From assembly GCF_030815855.1 (NCBI RefSeq), contig NZ_JAUSXG010000001.1:2356001-2420000 (forward strand): a stretch of DNA of 64,000 nt, written 5' to 3'. Within the stretch, counting starts at the first letter, position 1; the number at the start of each line of letters is the position of its first letter. Positions 1-9,165 of the stretch are shown here, in pieces. The translations under genes were made by a program, and so were the position numbers. The notes beneath the pieces are model-generated. The model did no database searches and was not told the origin of the DNA. It worked only from the letters and a program-made list of their open reading frames with translations. The DNA comes from Variovorax paradoxus (GTDB taxonomy: Bacteria; Pseudomonadota; Gammaproteobacteria; Burkholderiales; Burkholderiaceae_C).

Positions 1-766
1 ACACCTCGTACGTGGAATGGTCGTGGCCCTTGGGGTCCTGGCGCACGCTCTGCAGCGAGGCGCGCGATTTCTTGAAGTCGAAGTCGTCGAGCATCACGCG
101 GCCCGAAGTGATCTGCTCGGCCACGCGCCACTGGTCGATGCAGGGCTCCATCGCATGAAGCACGCGATCGCGCGGGCGGTACGGAATGGCGGCGTAGCCC
201 GGCAGCTCGCCGTAGCCGCCGGTGTCGTCGGCCAGCACCAGCAGATGCGAACCATGGGTGTGCTCGAAGTGATAGGCGATGCCTTCGTGTTCCATGAGGC
301 GGCTCACGAAAGCAAAGTCGCTCTCCTGGTATTGCACGCAATATTCCCAGGGGCGATAGCTGCCCGTGAGGCGCTTCTCGAACTCGAAGCCATACTTGCC
401 CAGCACGTCGTCGAGCACCTCGGGCACGCTCTTGTTCTGGAAAATGCGGCAGTCGGTGGTGCGCGTGAGGTACCAAAGCCAGGGCTGCACCAGCGCACGG
501 TACACATAGTGGCGGCCGGTTTCGTTGGCCCGGCCCACGAGTTCGAAGCGCACCACGGTGCCGTTGAGAAAGCGAGGCGCGCTGCCGTCCGTCAATTCGA
601 GCGTCAAGGAGGTGCCGAGCAGCTTCTTCAGGTCGAGGTTGAAGCTCGGGCTGACCATGTCGACCTCGAACTCGAACAACTGCGACAGTGCTTCCCGGCC
701 CCGCATCGCGCGGAACTTGAGCTGCTCGGCGTTCAGTACCGTGTGAACCTGGACGGTGCGCGTCAT
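1..766 (-). CDS. vgrG: Type VI secretion tip protein VgrG (5' part, runs off the window)
   Basis: Reading the minus strand from an ATG at 766 gives 255 residues with no stop before the window edge. The N-terminus (MTRTVQVHTVLNAEQL, then ALSQLFEFEVDMVS and a later YRPWEYCVQYQESDFAFVSRL) is the conserved gp27/gp44-like head of VgrG/TssI. VgrG trimers form the spike of the contractile type VI tube and carry or bind effectors. The seen part covers only the head domain; the gp5 needle and any effector extension lie outside. An AGGG run sits about 9 bases before the ATG. No immunity or adaptor gene is visible on the upstream side, so this looks like an isolated vgrG island whose partners lie to the left. 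Confidence 0.9.
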   Translation of the reverse strand, partial: MTRTVQVHTVLNAEQLKFRAMRGREALSQLFEFEVDMVSPSFNLDLKKLLGTSLTLELTDGSAPRFLNGTVVRFELVGRANETGRHYVYRALVQPWLWYLTRTTDCRIFQNKSVPEVLDDVLGKYGFEFEKRLTGSYRPWEYCVQYQESDFAFVSRLMEHEGIAYHFEHTHGSHLLVLADDTGGYGELPGYAAIPYRPRDRVLHAMEPCIDQWRVAEQITSGRVMLDDFDFKKSRASLQSVRQDPKGHDHSTYEV

Positions 767-1203
767 TCGAAATTCCCTGACCCTTGGGGCTTCTGCGGAT
801 GCGAAGCCTTCGGGTGGCAGTCTAGAAATTCCTTATGTCATATGCATGACGTGCAGGTTGTGCGCTGTTGTTTCCGGGAGCTGTTGTTCAGGAGCGCTCT
901 TGATGTGGGCGCTCTGGTTCAGGGCGCGTGCACAGGCCACCGGGTACTCCCCTCCGCGAATGTCCCCCGGCTTCGCCTCCTCCTTGATTTCGCTGCGAGG
1001 AGCACCCGATGCCCTGTGCACACCGGGCGCTGCGCTTGTGCTGGCTGTTCAATAACTGCTCTGAACAACGCTCCCGTCGATGGGGTGCCTTGCGCAGCGA
1101 AATCAAGGGGGAGGCCGCAGGCCGGAGGACATTCGCGGAGCAAGGTACCCCGTCGGCGGGAGCGCCGCCCTGAACAGCAGCGCCCCAAACAAACAGGCAG
1201 CTC
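767..1203. other. Gene-free stretch between vgrG and the alcohol dehydrogenase gene
   Basis: No convincing gene is seen on either strand. The right two thirds are occupied by a long imperfect inverted repeat (listed separately), which explains the several overlapping spurious reading frames here. Confidence 0.6.
915..1190. repeat. Long imperfect inverted repeat, two copies of a ~100-bp unit
   Basis: The left arm (about 915-1015) and the reverse complement of the right arm (about 1075-1190) share in order a GTTCAGGGCG block, GGGTAC, CTCCGCGAATGTCC, CCGGC, CCTTGATTTCGCTGCG and a GCACCC block. The two copies therefore face each other around a ~60-bp spacer. The arms carry small GC-rich insertions and differences, so they are diverged copies rather than a fresh duplication. 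I associate this kind of intergenic repeat with Variovorax genomes from memory; dispersal elsewhere cannot be tested here. It may act as a bidirectional transcription end for vgrG and its neighbour. Confidence 0.65.
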
Positions 1204-2340
1204 CTACATCGACGCTTCGAGCATCGCCTTGTAGTCGTCCCGCGAAGCCAGCCGCGGATTGGTCTTGTGGCAATGGTCGGCCATGGCGCCGTCGATGATC
1301 TTCTCGAACAGGTCGGGCGTTACGCCCACCTCGGCCAGGCCCTTGGGCATGCCGAGGCGCGCATTCATGTCGCGGATCGCTTCGCCGAGATCGCCGGCCG
1401 AGTCGAGGTGCATGGCCTGCGCCATGCGCTGCAGCCGCTGCTCCTTCTGCACAGACTCCGCGCCGGCGTTGAAGTGGATCACTGCCGGCAGGAAGAGGGC
1501 GTTAAGGGTGCCGTGGTGCAGTCGTGGATCGACGCCGCCGAGGCTGTGGCTCAGCGAGTGCACGCAGCCCAGGCCCTTCTGGAAGGCCATCGCGCCCTGC
1601 ATCGAGGCGCTCATGAGGTTCAGGCGCGCCTCGCGGTCGCTGCCGTCCTTGGTGGCTCGCTCGATATGCAGCCAAGCGCGCTCCAGGCCGTCGAGCGCGA
1701 TGCCGTCGGCCGGCGGGTTGAAGGCGGCCGACATGAAGGTTTCCATGCAATGCGCGATCGCGTCCATGCCGGTGGCGGCCGTGAGGCGCGGCGGCAGGCC
1801 GAGCGTGAGTTCGGGGTCGCAGATCGCGGCCTTGGGCATGAGAAACCAGCTGTGGAAGCCGAGCTTGCGGTGGTCGTCGACGATGACGATCGCGCCGCGC
1901 GCCACCTCGCTCCCGGTGCCGCTGGTGGTGGGTACGGCAATGATCGGCACCACGCGGTCGGTGATCTTCGGCGAGCCGCCTTCGATCGTGGCGTAGGTCT
2001 TGAGCGGGCCTTCATGCGTGGCCGCAATGGCCACGCCCTTGGCGCAGTCGATGGCGGAACCGCCGCCCACGGCAATGAGTCCGTCGCAGCGTGCGCTGCG
2101 GTACAGCTCGACAGCCGAGCGCACGGCGGCTTCGGTGGGGTTGGAAGGCGTCTGGTCGAACACCGCCACCTCGAGATCGGCGACGGCATCGAGCGCCTTC
2201 TGCAGTACGCCCGCCGCGCGCACGCCCGCATCGGTGACGATCAGCGGGCGGGTGATGCCGATGCGTGCGCATTCGCTGGACAGCAGCTGGATGGCGCCGA
2301 ACTCGAACTGGATCTGGGTGAGGTATTGGATGAGGGCCAT
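1204..2340 (-). CDS. Iron-containing alcohol dehydrogenase
   Basis: 378 residues from the ATG at 2340 (MALIQYLTQIQFEFGAIQLL); the open frame extends further upstream but family N-termini begin here. Family III (Fe-type) alcohol dehydrogenases oxidise primary alcohols or reduce aldehydes with NAD(P). Visible features are the dinucleotide-binding GGGSAIDCAKG, TSGTGSEV, the metal-ligand blocks DAIAHCMETF and GCVHSLSHSLGG, and a downstream LHHG. The gene is divergent from the hydrolase gene at 2410, with about 70 bp between the starts. Substrate is unknown; the hydrolase and thioesterase next door suggest ester or acyl metabolism. Confidence 0.88.
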   Translation of the reverse strand: MALIQYLTQIQFEFGAIQLLSSECARIGITRPLIVTDAGVRAAGVLQKALDAVADLEVAVFDQTPSNPTEAAVRSAVELYRSARCDGLIAVGGGSAIDCAKGVAIAATHEGPLKTYATIEGGSPKITDRVVPIIAVPTTSGTGSEVARGAIVIVDDHRKLGFHSWFLMPKAAICDPELTLGLPPRLTAATGMDAIAHCMETFMSAAFNPPADGIALDGLERAWLHIERATKDGSDREARLNLMSASMQGAMAFQKGLGCVHSLSHSLGGVDPRLHHGTLNALFLPAVIHFNAGAESVQKEQRLQRMAQAMHLDSAGDLGEAIRDMNARLGMPKGLAEVGVTPDLFEKIIDGAMADHCHKTNPRLASRDDYKAMLEASM

Positions 2341-2409
2341 GAGGTGGGTTTGCCTGGGGCAGTACGATTGCAGACCACCCAAATCTAACAAGCAGGAACA
2401 GTCTTGCAC

Positions 2410-3384
2410 ATGAACAAAACCCTTGCCGCTGTCGCGCCCGGCACATGGCAGCCTCCGCTCACCGCGAAGATGGCCAGCGTGGTCGAGCGGATGGCGCGGG
2501 CCGGCCATCCCTCGCTCGACCAGCTCACGCCCGAGGAGGCCAAGGCGTCCTACGAAAAAGGAGCCGGCGTGCTCGAAGTGCCGAAGCCCGACCTCGCGCG
2601 CATCGAAGACTTCAGCATTGCCGCGCGCGACGGCTTCGAGATGCCGGCGCGGCTCTATGCCCCGTCATTGGCGAAGCTGCCAGTGCTGGTGTATTTTCAT
2701 GGCGGCGGCTTCACGGTCGGCAACATCCGCACGCACGACACGCTGTGCCGGGTGCTGAGCCTGAAGAGCGGTTGCGCGGTGGTGTCGGTCGATTACCGGC
2801 TGGCGCCCGCGCACAAGTTTCCGACCGCCTCTGACGATGCGTGGGATGCGTTCGCCTTCATTGCAAACGAAGGTGCGCGCCTCGGCCTCGACACCAGCCG
2901 TCTCGCGGTGGGCGGCGACAGCGCAGGCGGCACGCTCGCCGCGGTGTGCGCCATCCTCGCGCGCGACGCGGGCCTGCCGCTCGCATTGCAGATGCTGATC
3001 TATCCCGGCACCGCGGCGCACCAGGACACGGCCTCGCACCAGCGCTTCGCCAACGGCCCGCTCCTGACCAAGGCGCTGATCGATTATTTCTTCGGCCAGT
3101 ACGTGCGCACGCCGGCCGACCGCGACGACTGGCGCTTTGCACCCTTGCTGGCGGACGATGTCGAGGGCGTCGCGCCGGCCTGGATCGGGCTGGCCGAATG
3201 CGACCCGGTGGTGGACGAAGGCATTGCCTACGCCGACAAGCTGCGCGCGGCGGGCGTGGCGGTCGATCTCGAAATCTACCGCGGCGTGATCCACGAATTC
3301 CTGAAAATGGGCCGCGCCATTCCCGAGGCGCTGCAGGCGCAGGACGACGCGGCGCGCGCACTCAAAGAAGCACTGAAACCATGA
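2410..3384 (+). CDS. Alpha/beta hydrolase of the HSL/GDXG esterase family
   Basis: 324 residues from the ATG at 2410. A TTG two codons earlier (2404) lies closer to the AGGA at 2394-2397 and could be the true start. The oxyanion-hole motif YFHGGGF, the nucleophile elbow GGDSAGG, and a late Asp (ECDPVVDEG) and His (VIHEF) complete a carboxylesterase catalytic set of the hormone-sensitive-lipase type. No signal peptide, so probably cytoplasmic. Its stop overlaps the next start (ATGA at 3381-3384), so it is translationally coupled to the thioesterase-acetyltransferase fusion. Likely acts on short acyl esters; exact substrate unknown. Confidence 0.88.
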   Translation: MNKTLAAVAPGTWQPPLTAKMASVVERMARAGHPSLDQLTPEEAKASYEKGAGVLEVPKPDLARIEDFSIAARDGFEMPARLYAPSLAKLPVLVYFHGGGFTVGNIRTHDTLCRVLSLKSGCAVVSVDYRLAPAHKFPTASDDAWDAFAFIANEGARLGLDTSRLAVGGDSAGGTLAAVCAILARDAGLPLALQMLIYPGTAAHQDTASHQRFANGPLLTKALIDYFFGQYVRTPADRDDWRFAPLLADDVEGVAPAWIGLAECDPVVDEGIAYADKLRAAGVAVDLEIYRGVIHEFLKMGRAIPEALQAQDDAARALKEALKP

Positions 3385-4262
3385 CCGACGAAACCGTTCC
3401 CCAGAGAAAAGACTTCCGTTTTTTCCACCGCCTGCGCGTGCGCTGGGCCGAAGTCGACATGCAGAAGATCGTGTTCAACGCGCACTACCTGATGTATTTC
3501 GACACCGCCATCGCCGACTACTGGCGCGCGCTCGCGCTGCCCTACGAGGAGGCCATGCATTCGCTGGGCGGCGATCTGTACGTGCGCAAGGCGACGGTGG
3601 ACTTTCGCGCCTCGGCGCGGATGGACGACGTGATCGATGTGGCCATGAAGTGCGCGCGCATCGGCAATTCGTCCATGGTCTTTCAAGGCGCGCTGTTCCG
3701 GCAGGACCAGTACCTGGTGGGCTGCGAACTCGTCTATGTGTTTGCCGACCCGGCCACGCAGACCTCGAAGCCGGTGCCACCCGTGCTGCGCGAAATTCTC
3801 ACAGGCTTCGAGGCCGGCGAGCCGATGCGCACCGTGGAAACCGGTGACTGGAAAACCCTGGGCGAAGGCGCCAGCGCCTTGCGCCGAGCCGTCTTCATCG
3901 AGGAGCAGAACATTCCCAAGGAACTGGAATGGGACGCGCACGATGCGGTGGTGTTGCATGCGGTGGTCCGCAACCGGCTCGGCCAGGCGATTGCGACCGG
4001 CCGGCTGCTGAATGCGGTGGACGGCACGGCCATGCTCGGCCGCATGGCCGTGCACCGCGCATTGCGCAGCGGCGGGCACGGCGCTGCGGTGATGCAGGCG
4101 CTCGAGGCGACGGCCCGGGCGCGCGGCGATCGCGAGATCGGCCTGCATGCGCAGCGCAGCGCGGAGCGCTTCTACGCGCGGCTGGGCTACACGGTGCACG
4201 GCGAGCCTTTCGAGGAAGCCGGCATCCCGCACATCGAGATGCGGCGCGCGCTGAATCAGTAG
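3381..4262 (+). CDS. Fusion protein: YbgC/4HBT-type acyl-CoA thioesterase plus GNAT acetyltransferase
   Basis: 293 residues from the ATG of the ATGA overlap. Residues about 1-150 are a hotdog thioesterase (VRWAEVDMQKIVFNAHYLMYFD, with the Asp and Asn-x-x-Tyr seen in the 4-hydroxybenzoyl-CoA/YbgC family). Residues about 155-293 are a GNAT domain of the ElaA/YjcF type: FIEEQNIPKELEWD, then LGRMAVHRALRSGGHGAAVM, which is the acetyl-CoA loop, then a FYARLGY strand. No frame break separates the two parts, so this is one polypeptide. A plausible role is hydrolysing a CoA thioester and transferring acetyl to a small molecule, but no substrate can be read from the sequence. The hydrolase upstream is coupled to it. 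Confidence 0.85.
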   Translation: MTDETVPQRKDFRFFHRLRVRWAEVDMQKIVFNAHYLMYFDTAIADYWRALALPYEEAMHSLGGDLYVRKATVDFRASARMDDVIDVAMKCARIGNSSMVFQGALFRQDQYLVGCELVYVFADPATQTSKPVPPVLREILTGFEAGEPMRTVETGDWKTLGEGASALRRAVFIEEQNIPKELEWDAHDAVVLHAVVRNRLGQAIATGRLLNAVDGTAMLGRMAVHRALRSGGHGAAVMQALEATARARGDREIGLHAQRSAERFYARLGYTVHGEPFEEAGIPHIEMRRALNQ

Positions 4263-4263
4263 C

Positions 4264-5220
4264 TCAATAGCGGACGGGCGGATCGGGCACGTAGCCCATC
4301 TCCGAGCCAGGGAAGGCGGACGGGCCTTCCGGGCGCGGCCAGCGCGGCGAAGGCGGCACGGGAATCACGCCGGCGGCAATGAGGTTCTCGCGGCTGTCGT
4401 AGCGGATGCGAACCAGTTCGTCGGGCGTGGATTGCGCGCGCTCGAAGGTCGTGTGGCCGATGTGCGATGTCTCTCGCCGACCGTGGCCGGTCCCCAAGCT
4501 CGGACTCGGTGGTGATTGCCGGGCCAGCCCGCCCTTGGCCGATGCGGCGGACTCGGCGCCCAAGGCACTGTCGGCGGCGCGGCCCTGTGCAGCGGGTGCA
4601 GCCGGTGCGGCCTCCGCGACGGCCGATGGCGCCTCGCTGCGGCGCTCCATCTCGCGGCTGCTCTTGTTGCTGCTGCTGTCGTCGCGATGCGGAAACGTGA
4701 TGGGCGGCGGAGGCGGTGGCATGGCCGCCCGTTCGCGGAACATCGCGACACCGATCACGCCCACGTCGTCGGGCCGGCCGGTGCGGCTCGCGTAAGAATT
4801 GGCCATGGAGGTGAATTCGAAGGCCGCGATCTGCGAATCGCTCTTGCGCCACCCCGTGATGTCGCTGCGCTCGCCGCCCGAGAACACGTAGCCGTTCTGC
4901 AGCACGCCCGCGGTTTCGCCGGTGACCACGTTGACGCCGTCCACCGACATCACGGCCATGACGCGTTCGCCCATCGCATTGCGCGCGCGAATCGCGTAGC
5001 GCGCGCCGGGCCGGCCCGCCACCCAATATTCGCCGCGGTGGCGGTAGAGGGGCAGTTCGCGGCCGGTGGTGCGGTCGACCACGCTGACCTGCATGAGCGA
5101 GCCGATGCGGTTGTATGTCGAAGGCGGCGAGGGCGGAGAAGGCGGCCGTATCGGGCTTTCAGCGCAGGCCGAGAGGGCGGTCAATGCGAGGACGGTCGAA
5201 AAGATGAGTCTGCGCTTCAT
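4264..5220 (-). CDS. Putative lipoprotein of unknown function with a disordered C-terminal half
   Basis: 318 residues from ATG 5220, preceded by AAGGAAA at good distance. The N-terminus is a lipoprotein signal (MKRRLIFSTVLALTALSAC, lipobox LSAC), so it is probably anchored in an outer or inner membrane. Residues about 35-150 form a compact beta-rich domain (LMQVSVVDRTTGRELPLY, YEYWVAGRPGARYAI-like, FSGGERSDITGW, DDVGVIGVAMFRE). After a PPPPPP tract the rest is Ala/Ser/Pro-rich and probably disordered. I do not recognise the domain with certainty. It lies just downstream of ygfZ on the same strand, but a terminator separates them. Confidence 0.7.
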   Translation of the reverse strand: MKRRLIFSTVLALTALSACAESPIRPPSPPSPPSTYNRIGSLMQVSVVDRTTGRELPLYRHRGEYWVAGRPGARYAIRARNAMGERVMAVMSVDGVNVVTGETAGVLQNGYVFSGGERSDITGWRKSDSQIAAFEFTSMANSYASRTGRPDDVGVIGVAMFRERAAMPPPPPPITFPHRDDSSSNKSSREMERRSEAPSAVAEAAPAAPAAQGRAADSALGAESAASAKGGLARQSPPSPSLGTGHGRRETSHIGHTTFERAQSTPDELVRIRYDSRENLIAAGVIPVPPSPRWPRPEGPSAFPGSEMGYVPDPPVRY

Positions 5221-5294
5221 GGGGGTTTTCCTTGCCAGGAGTGAATCGGTACGGCTTCTACGGGGCAGCACCGGAGGCAGGGTTAAACGCGCGC

Positions 5295-5330
5295 AAAAAA
5301 AATGGCGCCGCCTCTTTCGGGGTGGCGCCA
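5295..5330 (-). terminator. Rho-independent terminator behind ygfZ
   Basis: On the minus strand a hairpin with the perfect arms TGGCGCC and GGCGCCA (plus extra GC pairs inside) is followed at once by eight T residues (A-tract at 5295-5302 on the plus strand). It sits about 45 bp past the ygfZ stop. Confidence 0.85.
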
Positions 5331-5372
5331 AGCGTCCGGATCTTCGGACGCTGGGGGATTCGGAGGAAAAGG

Positions 5373-6299
5373 CTAGATGTCTTCGAGCAACGGATACGGC
5401 AGCGGCTCCACCGTGAGCGCCGGCCCGTCGGCGCTGCCGGCATGCAGCCCGCCGGTTTCGAGCGCCGAGATCTGGATCGAGATCAGCGCGGCCCAGCCGC
5501 CGCCCGGCGCTGGCGCGGCCTGCGCCACCGTGCCAACTGGCTGCTCGGCGTCGGCGGCGGCGAACACTTCCTGGCCCGCGCTCACCGGCGCACCGGCCTT
5601 CACCAGGTAGGTGCGGCGCTTCAGGGTGCCGCGAAACTGGCTGCGCGCCACGACTTCCTGGCCCGGGTAGCAACCCTTCTTGAAGTTCACGCCACCCACG
5701 GATTCATAGTTGATCATCTGCGGCACGAAGGCCTCGACCACCGGCGTGGTCACCGTCACGACGCCGCTTCGAATCTCGCTCCACTGCCAGAGCTCCGCGT
5801 CGAGCGACGGTCCCACAGGCACCGGGCTGCCGGCGGGCGCAATCCACAGGGCGCGCGGCACGCCGTCCGCCGGGTAGAGCGACACCGAGCTGATGTCTTC
5901 GCCGATGGCCGTGCGCTGGCCGGGCAGCGCCGCGGCGTCGAGCCCATTGGCGGCCAACGCGGTACCGGCGAGGCCGTACAGCGCGAACTGCTCCGTGGCG
6001 TCGGTGAGCTTGGCCTTGGCGCGCAGCACATACATCGACAGGCGCTTGAGCGTGGCGGCCAGGATGTCGCGGCTGCAGACCAGCAGCACCAGGTCGGGCT
6101 GCGGCCGAATGCCGATAAAGCTCGCGATCACGCGGCCCTTGGCCGTGCAAAGCGCGGCCAGGCGGGCCTCGGTGGCACCGAGCAACGAGAAATCCTGGGT
6201 CAGCTGGCCGTGCAGGAAGCTGGCGGCATCCGGTCCTTCGGCGCGAATCACGCCAAGATGGGAGAGGGCGGTAACACCATTGAGAACGACAGTAGTCAT
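5373..6299 (-). CDS. ygfZ: Folate-binding protein YgfZ, tRNA-modifying/Fe-S repair factor
   Basis: 308 residues from ATG 6299 (MTTVVLNGVTALSHLGVIRAEG). The longer open frame upstream lacks family similarity. The GcvT-like fold carries the YgfZ signature KGCYPGQEVVAR near residue 220, and the N-terminal HGQLTQDF block is conserved too. YgfZ uses tetrahydrofolate to help assemble or repair [4Fe-4S] enzymes, including the tRNA methylthiotransferase MiaB. Divergent from mltG, as is common in Burkholderiales; its own terminator follows. Confidence 0.93.
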   Translation of the reverse strand: MTTVVLNGVTALSHLGVIRAEGPDAASFLHGQLTQDFSLLGATEARLAALCTAKGRVIASFIGIRPQPDLVLLVCSRDILAATLKRLSMYVLRAKAKLTDATEQFALYGLAGTALAANGLDAAALPGQRTAIGEDISSVSLYPADGVPRALWIAPAGSPVPVGPSLDAELWQWSEIRSGVVTVTTPVVEAFVPQMINYESVGGVNFKKGCYPGQEVVARSQFRGTLKRRTYLVKAGAPVSAGQEVFAAADAEQPVGTVAQAAPAPGGGWAALISIQISALETGGLHAGSADGPALTVEPLPYPLLEDI

Positions 6300-6452
6300 C
6301 GCTGAATTATCATGGTCGAAGCCGTTCCGTCCGGTCTGCAGGGAATCTCGCCGTAGTTCCCGCAGGGACACCGGGCTTTCGCCCCCAAATACTCCGGTTC
6401 GCTCGATTCACCTCGATTCGTTTTCTTTTTCTCCGCCATTTCCATCGGACCC

Positions 6453-7481
6453 GTGCGCCGCTTCTTCCTTACGCTTTTCCTGCTCGCCGCCCTGGGTGCG
6501 CTCGGCCTCGGCGCCGCCGGACTCTGGTGGGTGCACCAGCCGCTCAAGCTGCCCGCGCCCAGCCTCGATCTTTCGGTGGAACCCGGCACCACGCCGCGCG
6601 GCGTGGCCCAGGCGGTGGCCGATGCCGGCGCCGATGTGCAGCCGCAACTGCTCTATTTCTGGTTCCGCATTTCCGGACAAGACCGGCAGATTCGCGCCGG
6701 CAGCTACGAGCTGGAGCGCGGCATCACACCCAAGATGCTGCTCAACGTGCTGGTGCGCGGCGAAGAGGCCACCCGTAGCCTGGTGCTGGTCGAAGGCTGG
6801 AACTTCCGCCAGATGCGGGCCGCGCTCGCCAAGGCCGAGCAGCTCAAGCCCGAAACCATCGGCATGCCCGACGACGCCCTGATGGCCAAGCTGGGCAGGC
6901 CCGGCGTGCACCCCGAGGGGCGCTTTTTCCCTGACACGTACACCTATTCGAAGGGCTCGACCGACACCGCGCTGCTGCAGCGCGCCATGCGGGCCATGGA
7001 CAAGAAGCTCGAAGCCGCGTGGGCGGCCCGAGCGGCCGACCTGCCGATCAAAACGGCCGATGAGGCGCTTATTTTGGCCAGCATTGTCGAAAAAGAGACA
7101 GGAAAAGCCAAGGACCGCGCCGAGATTGCCGCCGTGTTCGTCAACCGGCTGCGCACCGGCATGCCGCTGCAAACCGACCCCACCGTGATCTACGGCATGG
7201 GCACCACCTTCGACGGCAACCTGCGCAAGAAAGACCTGCAAGCCGACACGCCCTGGAACACCTACACGCGCGGCGGCCTGCCGCCCACGCCCATTGCCAT
7301 GCCCGGCAAGGCGGCGCTGCTGGCGGCGGTGCAGCCGGCGCAGAGCAAGTCGCTGTACTTCGTTTCGCGCGGCGACGGCACCAGCCAATTCAGCAGTTCG
7401 CTCGACGACCATAACCGCGCGGTCAACCGCTACCAGCGCGGCGGCGGCAACGGCGAACCCAAACCGAAAGTCGCGCAATGA
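6453..7481 (+). CDS. mltG: Endolytic murein transglycosylase MltG (YceG family)
   Basis: 342 residues from a GTG at 6453. One N-terminal membrane segment ([24 protein letters not shown]) is followed by the periplasmic YceG domain. The catalytic glutamate lies in ASIVEKETG, and [17 protein letters not shown] and [13 protein letters not shown] are all family blocks. MltG cleaves nascent glycan strands and limits their length. The stop overlaps the tmk start (ATGA, 7478-7481), making the first joint of the mltG-tmk-holB-pilZ chain. Confidence 0.95.
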   Translation: MRRFFLTLFLLAALGALGLGAAGLWWVHQPLKLPAPSLDLSVEPGTTPRGVAQAVADAGADVQPQLLYFWFRISGQDRQIRAGSYELERGITPKMLLNVLVRGEEATRSLVLVEGWNFRQMRAALAKAEQLKPETIGMPDDALMAKLGRPGVHPEGRFFPDTYTYSKGSTDTALLQRAMRAMDKKLEAAWAARAADLPIKTADEALILASIVEKETGKAKDRAEIAAVFVNRLRTGMPLQTDPTVIYGMGTTFDGNLRKKDLQADTPWNTYTRGGLPPTPIAMPGKAALLAAVQPAQSKSLYFVSRGDGTSQFSSSLDDHNRAVNRYQRGGGNGEPKPKVAQ

Positions 7482-8146
7482 GTGAAGGCTTGTTTCTGAC
7501 GCTCGAGGGCATCGATGGTGCCGGCAAGTCCAGCCACCTCGATGCGATGGAAGCGCTCTTCAAGGCGCAGGGCCGCGCGGTGGTGCGCACGCGCGAGCCC
7601 GGCGGCACGCCGCTGGCCGAAACCCTGCGCGGCCTCATCCTCGAACAGCCGATGGATCCGCTGACCGAATCGCTTTTGGTGTTCGCGGCCCGGCGGGACC
7701 ACGTCGCGCGGGTGATCGAGCCGGCGCTGGCACGCGGCGACGTGGTGCTGTGCGACCGTTTCACCGACGCCACCTTTGCCTATCAGGGCACGGGCCGCGG
7801 CTTCGATGCGCAGGTGCTGTCGACGCTGGAGCGATGGGTGCAGGGCAGGGCGGATTCCGCCGATGCGATCCGACTGTTGCAGCCCCACATCACCCTGTGG
7901 TTCGACCTTGCGCCCGAGGTGGCCGCCCAGCGGCTGGCCGGCGCCCGCGTACCCGACAAGTTCGAATCCCAGCCGGTCGAATTCTTCCGGCGCGTTGCGG
8001 CGGGCTACGCGGCACGCGCGGCCGCCGATGCGCAGCGCTTCGTGCGCATCGACGCCAGCCAGACCCGCGACCAGGTCTGGCAGCAGGTCCAAACGGCGCT
8101 CGTCGCACGCGGCGCGTTGGCCGCTTCGAGCGGAGCTTTGCCATGA
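7478..8146 (+). CDS. tmk: Thymidylate kinase
   Basis: 222 residues. P-loop GIDGAGKSS near the N-terminus, the dTMP-binding [11 protein letters not shown], the DR(F/Y) region [13 protein letters not shown], and a lid region further on. It phosphorylates dTMP to dTDP with ATP. Starts inside the mltG stop and ends inside the holB start (ATGA at 8143-8146), so expression is coupled at both ends. Confidence 0.97.
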   Translation: MSEGLFLTLEGIDGAGKSSHLDAMEALFKAQGRAVVRTREPGGTPLAETLRGLILEQPMDPLTESLLVFAARRDHVARVIEPALARGDVVLCDRFTDATFAYQGTGRGFDAQVLSTLERWVQGRADSADAIRLLQPHITLWFDLAPEVAAQRLAGARVPDKFESQPVEFFRRVAAGYAARAAADAQRFVRIDASQTRDQVWQQVQTALVARGALAASSGALP

Positions 8147-9165
8147 GCACCCCGGCGCTTTCGCCCTGGCTGCACCGGCCGCTCGGCGAACTGTTGCGCC
8201 AGCGCGGCCATGCCTGGCTGCTGCAGGGCCCTTCGGGCCTGGGCCAATACGAACTCGCATTGGCACTGGCCGCCGCCTGGCTGTGCGAACAGCCGAAGGC
8301 GGAAGAGGGCGGCGCCGCCTGCGGCCATTGCCCGAGCTGCCACGCCATCGACGTTCGAACCCATGCCGACCTGTGCGTGCTGATGCCCGAGGTCGCCATG
8401 CTGGAACTGGGCTGGCCGCTCGACGAGAAGGCCCAAGCCGACATCGACGACAAGAAGCGCAAACCGAGCCGTGAGATCCGCGTCGAGGCCATGCGCGACG
8501 CGGTCGGCTTTGCCCAGCGCACCAGCGCCCGCGGCCGCGGCAAGGTGGTGCTGGTGTACCCGGCCGAGCGCATGAACACCATCACCGCCAACGCGCTGCT
8601 CAAGACGCTCGAAGAGCCGGTCGGCGACGTCCGCTTTGTGCTGGCCAGCGAAGCGGCGTGGCAATTGCTGCCGACCATTCGCAGCCGCTGCCTCGGCTTC
8701 ACCCTGCCGTGGCCCGCAACAGCCGAAGCCGAAGCCTGGCTCGGCGCACACGATGTGCCCGCCGCCGACGCCACCGCCTTGCTGCGCGCGGCCGGCGGCC
8801 GGCCCAGCGATGCCCTGCGGCTCGCGCGCTCCGGCCAGTCGCCCAAGGCCTGGGCGCTGCTGCCCAAGGCCGTGTTGCGCGGCGATGTCGCGGCGCTGGC
8901 GGACCAGGCGCCTTCGCAGGCCATCGGAACGCTCCAAAAGCTTTGCCACGACCTGATGGCCGTCGGCAGCGGCGCCGCGCCACGGTTTTTCGATGCCGCC
9001 GATCTGCCGGCCGCCGTGCCTTCTCACCTGGCGCTGGCGCGCTGGTCGAAGTCGCTGGCCAGCGCCGCCAGAACCGCCGAACACCCCTTCAATGCGGGCC
9101 TCATGCTGGAAGCGCTTGTGAGCGAAGCGCGAACCACCCTAAACTCTGCTCCTCGCCGACCATGA
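8143..9165 (+). CDS. holB: DNA polymerase III delta' subunit
   Basis: 340 residues from the ATG overlapping the tmk stop. AAA+ clamp-loader fold with the degenerate P-loop GPSGLGQYE (no GKS, as usual for delta'), a four-cysteine zinc module (LCEQ...CGHCPSC) and the [12 protein letters not shown] sensor region. delta' is the rigid stator of the clamp loader that opens the beta sliding clamp. Ends inside the pilZ start (ATGA 9162-9165). Confidence 0.95.
   Translation: MSTPALSPWLHRPLGELLRQRGHAWLLQGPSGLGQYELALALAAAWLCEQPKAEEGGAACGHCPSCHAIDVRTHADLCVLMPEVAMLELGWPLDEKAQADIDDKKRKPSREIRVEAMRDAVGFAQRTSARGRGKVVLVYPAERMNTITANALLKTLEEPVGDVRFVLASEAAWQLLPTIRSRCLGFTLPWPATAEAEAWLGAHDVPAADATALLRAAGGRPSDALRLARSGQSPKAWALLPKAVLRGDVAALADQAPSQAIGTLQKLCHDLMAVGSGAAPRFFDAADLPAAVPSHLALARWSKSLASAARTAEHPFNAGLMLEALVSEARTTLNSAPRRP

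Noticed and set aside
17..1234. 405-codon plus-strand open frame over the vgrG region
   Set aside because: It is the antisense of VgrG, whose conserved head is clear on the other strand; composition (His/Ala/Arg-rich) is typical of shadow frames in GC-rich DNA.
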